In this document: positions 58,137 through 64,000 of the stretch, one piece after another | Numbering within the stretch: position 1 is the stretch's first letter | Layout: each line of letters starts with the position of its first letter | Assembly (NCBI RefSeq): GCF_017562075.2 | Contig: NW_024427627.1 | Coordinates: 69,501-133,500, forward strand | Direction: 5' to 3' | DNA length: 64,000 nt | Origin: Anopheles merus | Taxonomy: Eukaryota > Arthropoda > Insecta > Diptera > Culicidae | Made by a program: the position numbers and the translations under genes | Notes under the pieces: model-generated | The model's input: only the letters and a program-made list of their open reading frames with translations | Told to the model about the DNA's origin: nothing | The model's database searches: none

Positions 58137-59041
58137 TTAAGCCCGGGTTAAACCCAGGCTTCAGTGCGAGTGAAATTGAACGTGAAATTTGGGGTCTTCT
58201 GCTATATTTCATTGCATATTGTTGGGTAATTTTAGTGAAAATAGAATTCTTTTATTTAGGAATATGTTGTTGTGTTGTCTGCCCTACGTTGTGTTCTGTA
58301 CCATGCGGTTTCCAATCTGACACTTCCCAAACAGCCGTCTTCCTACCTTTGACACTTCGTTCGTTAAGGCCCGTGTCTGTGCTCCATCGGATGCGATTTT
58401 ATCGGAAGGCCTGTCAAAATTTTATATGGGATTTGACAGATAACGTCGGACGTGCGATTTCGTCGTACGACGGAATCAAAAAATTTTGATTTCGTCGGAC
58501 GCCGCATCCGATTTTATCTGTCAAACTAAATGTGTGGTGTTTTGTAGGAACAATCTCAACTTAATTTTTCATAATCGTTATATTATTAAAATCATCCAAA
58601 TAATCGCAATATTATACGAAAAAGCGTTTGACAGCACGTGCGATAAAATCGCATGCGATGGAGCACAGACACGGGCCTAAATGTCATTAAGTTCGTTAAT
58701 ATTTTGAATTCGCTAACTTTGACGGTTGATCGTTAAATATTCCCCACACATATTAATCAGGATATGGCTTATCGTACACCAAAAGAAGGGAAAACCCAAC
58801 TAATTAGACCATAATTGTGATAAAATAATAAATTAAATGCATTCCCTTGTGTAATTCCAACAATGCATTCAATGCATTCCAACATTATTTGCACCGTAAA
58901 CAAAGCGGGAAATCACCAGGAAATGAATTTTATTCATTATATCAATATGTTTTACAGTCTTAATATTCGGGAAATTGAATATTCTATTCGAATATTCTAA
59001 AAAAAACTAAATTTAACGTTCACTTCCACGCAAGGTCTAAA
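58137..59041. mobile_element. MITE-like element, GAACGTGAAAT family (copy 2), interrupted by a PIF-like MITE
   Basis: The left end TTAAGCCCGGGTTAAACCCA then GAAATTGAACGTGAAATTT and the right end (reverse complement TTAGACCTTGCGTGGAAGTG) repeat those of 3669-3886. An internal GGATATGGCTTATCGTACAC block also matches copy 1. The element at 58368-58677 is nested inside. Confidence 0.55.
58368..58677. mobile_element. PIF/Harbinger-like MITE with TAA duplication
   Basis: 310 bp with ends GGCCCGTGTCTGTGCTCCAT that are inverted at the right over more than 35 bp (through CG, then ATGCGATTTTATCG). TAA lies on both sides (58365-58367, 58678-58680), the 3-bp TWA target of PIF/Harbinger. Internal palindromes around GATTTCGTCGTACGACGGAA. 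No coding capacity. Confidence 0.85.
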
Positions 59042-59666
59042 TCAACCATTACAAATAAAAAGAAGTGGAATCCAACTGTGCTTGGTGTACTTGGTGGTTA
59101 AATATGTTATCATAAATTTGAAATCCATACAAAAATCCATGGTAATTTTATTAATCAAAAGAATTGATTAAACAAGGACCCATATCTGTCAAAAAAGTCT
59201 TAATTAAAGTCTTCGAAAGTTCACGAAATTGTATGATTTGAGCTCATTTCGGGGCTGACCCACCAGCTTGGGGCGATATCGAAAGCACAGAAATGCAACA
59301 GCCTGTTATGTGCTGGTCTTATGCGTTCACATCCGCTCCGAAAATAACACCACGGCTGCTAGTTTCCATAACGCTTCCGCCGTTCATGCAACCAACACCT
59401 ATCAACCGCCGCAGCCGACGGGATTTCTAACCTGGAGGCAACCAAGGGTGGAATAGGTCAACAGAGGAAAGCTAACCTAGGCCTGGTACTATTTCAGGCA
59501 ATTATTTTTGCGAGGAAATCATTCAAATGTGCATGCAACTGGGAAACGTTTTATAAGTGTTAATACACTACAAACATATTTTAATGCACCTAACACAACT
59601 TTTTATAGCACAATTGTAAAGCTTCGATGGTTAACGCTTCTCCAATGCAAATCTTTTGTTTTGCAG

Positions 59667-59871
59667 ATATCGTCGGTACAATCAAGAGCGAAAAAACGCA
59701 GGAAATATGTGAAGGATGTGGACAAAAGATAAAGGATCGCTACTTCATGAAGCTCTCCCCGGACCAGTTCTGGCACGAGCAGTGCCTTCTCTGCTGTATA
59801 TGCCGCATACAGCTCAGCCAAACGTGCTACACCAAAAACACCAAGGTCTATTGCAAGGATGATTATTATAG
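59667..59871 (+). CDS. Lmx1: Lmx1-class gene, coding exon 2: first LIM domain
   Basis: Acceptor TTGCAG and donor TATAG|GTGAGT bound 205 nt. Residues 53-104 form LIM domain 1: CEGC, then WHEQC, CCIC and a Cys/Asp pair in VYCKDD, the usual eight zinc ligands for two fingers. LIM domains bind cofactors such as Chip/Ldb rather than DNA. WHEQCLLCCIC is close to vertebrate LMX1 (WHEQCVQCASC). The exon ends with two bases of an Arg codon completed by the next exon. Confidence 0.95.
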
Positions 59872-60398
59872 GTGAGTTTTCACAGGAAAAGACAGTTAGA
59901 AACAGTTGATATAGGAACATGCTGCGTATGGATGGTATTTGTAGAACAAAAAGACCAGCCAAAACGTTTGCCCCGAACGTCATGTTTCACACCCCACAAA
60001 ATCCTACGTACACATTGGGCTATCAATGATAGAAATCAATGGTGCTGCGGTGTCAGCTTTTGCTCAATCAACAGCAAACAGTCCCTCTTCGCTTGTACCG
60101 GCTGTTCGGATCACGAGAAATCCAGTAGAACCCGTTTTTTCATCGGCAAACTTCAGACAGACAGACGAATTCGTGGGCTTTTGTCACCTTGCCTGGGTGG
60201 TCCATGCCCAACGGGTATCCCACGATCGCCCTAGCAATTCCATCCGGTGGTACTGGTTTCTCAGTCGGCGACGAGGTCGTTAGTTTGATAAAATTCCTGC
60301 CCTTTATTTCTGCATGACACAGCCCGCCAACCCACTAGGTCTGATACTAGCAGCTTTCCACACGAAATTAATATTTTTGGCCTCCCTATATTTCATAG
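59872..60398 (+). other. Intron 2 of the Lmx1-class gene
   Basis: 527 bp, GTGAGT donor and TTTCATAG acceptor. Frames that run through it are interrupted and show no domain. Confidence 0.88.
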
Positions 60399-61201
60399 GA
60401 TTTTCGGTGTGTCATCCGTGCATCAGCAGAACCAGCAGCATCACCAGCAGCATGGCCAGCAGCCGCAGCAACACCAGCGCGACTGTTACGGCTGTGGCGA
60501 ACGTATCGCGCCGAGCGAGATGGTGATGCGAGCGAAACATCTCGTCTACCATCTGCACTGCTTCCTGTGCTACACCTGCAACCGGCCGCTCCAGAAAGGC
60601 GAACCGTTCTCCATCCGTGCCGGCAAGCTAATCTGTCAGCATGATCTGGAGAAAGATTTCTACGGTTCCGCGGCCGCAGCAGCGGCATCTGCGGCTGCAG
60701 CGGCAGCAGCCGCCATGCATCACCTCCACGGTGGAGCTGGAGCGGGACTGGGGCCACATCTGCCACCGGCCGCCCACCTCTACGGGGACGGCGATGACTA
60801 CCTGCTCGACGACGGACTGCGAACGCGGGACGGACGACGCGGACCGAAGCGTCCGCGCACGATCCTCACCTCGGCCCAGCGCCGCCAGTTTAAGGCGTCG
60901 TTCGACGTGTCGCCCAAACCGTGCCGCAAGGTCAGGGAGGCGCTAGCAAAAGACACCGGCCTGTCGGTACGAGTCGTGCAGGTGTGGTTCCAGAACCAGC
61001 GCGCCAAGATGAAGAAGATCTCGCGCAAATCCAAAGCGAACGCCAACGGTGCGACCGATGGCGAGAAAAACCATTCGGACAAGGAGGACAAATCAATCAA
61101 GCTGGAATCGCCGAGCAGCGACCACAGCCACTATCTCGGACTGGACAGCTCGTACAGCTCTTCCAGCCAACCGTTGAATCCAAACCTGCCCTACTCGCCC
61201 G
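60399..61201 (+). CDS. Lmx1: Lmx1-class gene, coding exon 3: second LIM domain, Ala-rich linker, homeodomain
   Basis: 803 nt. A His/Gln-rich spacer (about residues 115-133) precedes LIM domain 2 at residues 136-189 (CYGC, YHLHCFLCYTC and ICQHD). A poly-Ala run follows at about 197-213. The homeodomain is at about 255-314: GPKRPRTILTSAQRRQFKAS at its start and VRVVQVWFQNQRAKMKK in helix 3, with WFQNQRAK (Gln at the position typical of LIM-HD proteins). It binds TAAT-type sites. The His/Gln insert between the LIM domains is longer than in vertebrate LMX1. The exon ends at G|GTAAGT, phase 1. Confidence 0.95.
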
Positions 61202-61271
61202 GTAAGTGTCCCTCAAGCGTTCACAGGCTTGTTGTATGTAGTCATATACTAATGATGCCTTACCATTACAG
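61202..61271 (+). other. Intron 3 of the Lmx1-class gene (70 bp)
   Basis: GTAAGT donor and CCATTACAG acceptor. A typical minimal dipteran intron. Reading through it would put a different C terminus on the protein, and the frame after splicing restores the conserved tail. Confidence 0.93.
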
Positions 61272-61621
61272 ACTTCCCCGACAATTCCGATGCCAGCCTG
61301 TGCAGTTCGGACATTTCGCTCGACGAAAGCTTCGACAACGTGGACGAGGCAACGTCCGACACGATGTCGCTGCAAAACCTGGACCTACAGCCTAACCTGC
61401 ACAGCAACGGTGTGATGGGGGGTGGTGGAGGAGGGCAGGGCCCTACCTGTTCCGGTCCCGGGCTGCACGGAGGTGGCGGTGGTCCACAGCAACTAGTCAA
61501 TCACAACAACAACACGATCGGCTCGATGATGGCGTCGAACATGGCGGGCAGCATTACGCACATCGATAAGCTCTACCTGATGCAAAACTCCTACTTCAAC
61601 TCAGCGCAGATCGAACAATGA
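61272..61621 (+). CDS. Lmx1: Lmx1-class gene, coding exon 4: acidic C terminus and conserved tail
   Basis: 350 nt ending in TGA at 61619-61621. It completes a total of 1473 coding nt (490 residues), a multiple of three over all four exons. It starts with acidic DFPDNSDASLCSSDISLDES, which resembles the Asp/Ser-rich segment before the end of vertebrate LMX1, then a Gly-rich linker, and ends with HIDKLYLMQNSYFNSAQIEQ, the Lmx1 C-terminal motif that the upstream paralogue also carries. The C-terminal region acts in transactivation in the family. Confidence 0.94.
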
Positions 61622-62238
61622 CTGGGGCGGAATGGTTCTATTGCCGCATCAGTAGTTGGTAGATGAATTAGCACACCGAACTAGTCAATCGATCGGAAGC
61701 AACATAAAAAAAATCGGACAATTTCCAGGCTAACAATGACAATGACTTCAAAGTCAGCTACTTGTAGACAACAGAACTGTTGCTTTCGGAACGGATTTCT
61801 TTCTTTATGAGATTGGTAGGTTTTAGTAATTTATTGTTGTTACGGAGTTTTAATTTCCCTTCCGGAAGCTCAGTTCAAAGACAAATAGAAGCATTTCACA
61901 ATGACAGTCATCGATGGCTATGCAACATCCCGCAATGAAGCTAAACTGAATCCTAACAGCGCAATTGTGAAATATGTAAAAAACAAAGACAAAAACAATA
62001 TTTCAAAAAAACTACTTGATTGTTTGCTTTGTATTACTTATCGATGACGTATTTGTTTGAAAAAGGTATTTGTATTTGTTTTGCAGGTAAGCTCTAAAGT
62101 GTGTAATGTACATTTAGAGATCTTCCTCTGGCGCTTTTAGAAAATATATAAAAAAATATCTAAATATCTCAAAAAGTTGAAACTTTTAGTAGAGTCATTG
62201 GCCGATTCAATCGAATCTTCGAATCTATTATTGCATAT
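61622..62238 (+). other. 3' UTR or downstream flank of the Lmx1-class gene
   Basis: No canonical AATAAA lies between the stop codon and the LTR at 62239; an AATATA-like sequence near 62142 is the nearest. The 3' UTR may end at a variant signal or extend into, or be cut by, the retrotransposon. Confidence 0.55.
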
Positions 62239-62505
62239 TGTTGGGGAGTGCCCTCGTGTAGACGGCCTTACAGATGCAGATGCTGCATGGGCCTCCTTCT
62301 CTCAGGTGACAGGGACTGTCACCTAGAGACGAAGTGAGCACGAAGAGGTCACTCCCCGCGAGCTGAGCCGAGAGATAGACGTGAGCGGGTCTCCGTCTAA
62401 GCATTTGTAGATTATAAGTTTTATTGTAATAGATATAAGTTTTATCACCTGAGACTGTATATGTTTTGTGTACCGTCAAGTCAAGTTGAGAACGTAGACA
62501 TAACA
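62239..62505 (+). repeat. Probable 5' LTR of the Ty3/Gypsy element
   Basis: About 267 bp, bounded by TGTTGGGGAGTG and GACATAACA (TG...CA with a 4-bp inverted end TGTT/AACA). The assignment rests on the ends and the primer-site-like sequence that follows; the partner LTR is out of view. Confidence 0.6.
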
Positions 62506-62507
62506 TC

Positions 62508-62525
62508 TGGTGACGAGTTTTAAAG
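62508..62525 (+). promoter_or_regulatory. Candidate tRNA primer-binding site of the Ty3/Gypsy element
   Basis: TGGTGACGAGTTTTAAAG begins two bases after the LTR end. TGG is the complement of a tRNA CCA end. The tRNA is not assigned. Confidence 0.5.
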
Positions 62526-62662
62526 TGATCGTGTTGTTTTGTGCCCGTCAAAAGCAACATTTGGAACCCGAGGTTACGTAGTGCGCGTCGTATTTATTTA
62601 TTCGTGTACGTGCGTTCGCGTTCAGTGTTTTTAAAATACCACCGAGACGAAAAAGGGCTAGA

Positions 62663-63493
62663 ATGAATAGCCAAGGCGACCAGGAGGCGGATGAGCAGCG
62701 TAGGCAGTCGCAGCAATGGTTTCAACACGCTTTGTCTCCAGGACCGGCAAATCCTGCTCCAGTGCCAGCGATGCCGCCATTTCAGATGCCAACAGCCGAG
62801 AATGGTGTACCGCCATCGCAAATCGCAGGAACGTCGGGTCATCAACCTACGCCGGGAACGTCGGATGTAATGTAAATCGTGCTGCAACTCCAAACGCAAA
62901 TGAACAAATTACTTTTAATTCATCGTGAAGGTAATGTTTCACAACCACCGCTTGTATCATCACCAGCCCCAAACCACGAGCAAATTCTAGATGCGCTTTG
63001 TGGTCATATAAAAGAGTTTCGCTTCGATGAAGAGGAAAGGGTTACCTTCGCGAATTGGTTTTCTCGATACGAAGATTTATTCGCTAAGAACGCTTCGAAG
63101 CTCGATGATGCAGCAAATGTGCGGCTATTAATTCGGAAGTTGGGCAGTAGCGAGTACAACAGATACGCCAGTTTTATTTTGCCAAAACATGCTCGCGATT
63201 ACACGTTCGACGAAACCGTAAAGAAACTCACAGCTCTTTTTGGCAGCAAAGAGTCCGTTTTGAGAAGACGTTATAAGTGTTTGAATACCACTAAAGCATA
63301 TAGTGAGGATTATCTGTCCTTTGCTTGCCGGGTGAACAGAGCGTGTGTGGACTTTGAGGTTGGCAAAATAAGCGAAGAACAACTGAAGTGTCTCATCTTC
63401 GTGTGCGGGTTACGGAACGAAAGCGACGAAGAGATTCGTACTCGACTTCTTTCACTAATAGAAAACCGGCCGGAGATTGAAGATTTGAATTGA
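62663..63493 (+). pseudogene. Ty3/Gypsy Gag with premature stop and frameshift
   Basis: ATG at 62663 starts a Pro/Gln-rich N-terminal region (to 62872). An in-frame TAA at 62873-62875 interrupts it, and the same frame reopens to 63493. That second part (about 204 residues) has the capsid-like region of K02A2.6-type gag: NWFSRYEDLFAKNASKLDDA, LIRKLGSSEYNRYASFILPK, DYTFDETVKKLTALFG and CLIFVCGLRNESD. The frame is lost at 63490 next to a short GAAGATTGAA duplication, after which related residues continue in another frame. Non-functional. Confidence 0.85.
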
Positions 63494-63689
63494 AGATTGA
63501 AGATTTAACGGAAGAGTGCCAACGCGTACTAAATTTGAAAATGGATAGCGCAATGATAGAAAAAACACCCATAGAAAAAGTGTGAGCAGTAGCAAAGAGC
63601 AATGATAGACAATATGGTAGAAGACAAAATGGTACGATAGTATTCAACACACACAACAGCCAAATTATCAGTATGGCCGCGCTAGAAGC

Positions 63690-64000
63690 TGCTGGCTGTG
63701 GAGGCGACCATCATGCAATAAAGTGCAATCTTAAAAATATAAATGCTCCATCTGCAACACTATGGGACACAAAGAAGGCTACTGTAGCTCGGCAATTCGT
63801 TGGAACGCGAGCAGAAGAAAAAGTGCGATCAGAAGCGTTACGATTATGGAAGTTGGAAGCGGGCGAGGAAGAAGCATCGATGTGCTGATAAATCGAACTA
63901 AGGTGAGAAAGATGGTGGATACCGGCGCAGACATAACCATCGCTTCATCGAGATTATGGCAACAGATGGGGGAACCAGTGTTGAAACCATCAACGATAAT
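63690..64000 (+). pseudogene. Ty3/Gypsy zinc knuckles and start of aspartic protease
   Basis: CGGDHHAIKC (about 63697-63726) and KCSICNTMGHKEGYC (about 63749-63793) are two CCHC zinc-knuckle segments lying in different frames. They are followed by VDTGADITIAS, the retropepsin active site, at 63915-63947. The frame is then open to the window edge. The frames differ between knuckles and protease, so this part is also damaged. Confidence 0.8.

Larger units (their letters stand above)
51547..59666 (+). other. Intron 1 of the Lmx1-class gene (8.1 kb)
   Basis: GTAAGT donor and TTTTGTTTTGCAG acceptor. It contains SINE copies (52600, 57686), a MITE (55049-55486), nested MITEs (58137-59041) and microsatellites: an ATTT run near 52340, C13 at 54378-54390 and (CA)n at 56905-56929. 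The parts at about 53280-54660 and 56040-57240 are GC-richer and unique-looking and are candidate enhancer DNA. No coding exon was recognised inside. Confidence 0.75.
62239..64000 (+). mobile_element. Ty3/Gypsy LTR retrotransposon, 5' part (decayed, continues beyond window)
   Basis: A probable 5' LTR, primer site, broken gag, zinc knuckles and the start of the protease are present in order on the plus strand. Reverse transcriptase and the 3' LTR would lie past position 64000. Several stops and frame changes in gag show a dead copy. The gag type (K02A2.6-like, DUF7083-type) and DTG protease point to Ty3/Gypsy. Confidence 0.85.

Noticed and set aside
60386..60766. 126-aa minus-strand frame opposite the LIM2 exon
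   Set aside because: A shadow of the GC-rich LIM2 and poly-Ala coding sequence.

Overview
This window looks like dipteran, most probably anopheline mosquito, nuclear DNA. The basis is two Lmx1-class LIM-homeobox genes with short insect introns and opa (CAG) repeats, a 49 kb gene-poor interval of about 40% GC, and a mosquito-type repeat set: tRNA-derived SINEs ending in AAG repeats, BEL/Pao and Ty3/Gypsy LTR elements, Tc1/mariner, hAT and PIF-like MITEs, and an ADDIDIIG-type non-LTR reverse transcriptase. The species assignment is inference.

Host genes. Both lie on the plus strand in the same orientation. Positions 1837-2417 are the last coding exon of an Lmx1 paralogue whose LIM and homeobox exons lie left of the window. 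Positions 51432-61621 hold a complete second Lmx1-class gene of four coding exons (51432-51546, 59667-59871, 60399-61201, 61272-61621). All splice phases agree and the protein is 490 aa: LIM1, LIM2, Ala-rich linker, homeodomain and a conserved C-terminal motif. Both genes have a phase-1 last intron and the same C-terminal motif, so they look like a tandem duplication. I found no other convincing host protein gene and no RNA gene.

Mobile DNA fills much of the rest. The best preserved element is a minus-strand BEL/Pao LTR retrotransposon at 40814-49088. It has 314-bp LTRs that look identical, a 5-bp target duplication, a primer site, a polypurine tract, gag with a PHD-type zinc finger, pol, and an envelope-like third gene. 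Despite its youth it carries frame breaks in pol and env. A decayed Ty3/Gypsy element begins at 62239, about 620 bp past the second Lmx1 stop codon, and runs off the right edge.

DNA transposons include an IR/DR-type Tc1 element (14955-16632), a GGAGTCG-minisatellite hAT MITE with a perfect 8-bp duplication (11408-11872), and a stack of nested insertions at 26587-29223. There are also hAT, foldback and TA- or TAA-flanked MITEs, two decayed non-LTR reverse transcriptase fragments, and several SINE copies, one full length with a 14-bp duplication.

The remaining stretches are unique sequence with no coding support. Those of higher GC (about 5.6-7.3, 12.2-14.3, 19.4-20.3, 22.2-23.3, 29.8-30.9, 32.1-33.5, 35.5-36.5, 53.3-54.7 and 56.0-57.2 kb) are the natural places to look for Lmx1 cis-regulatory DNA, but nothing in the sequence alone proves that.
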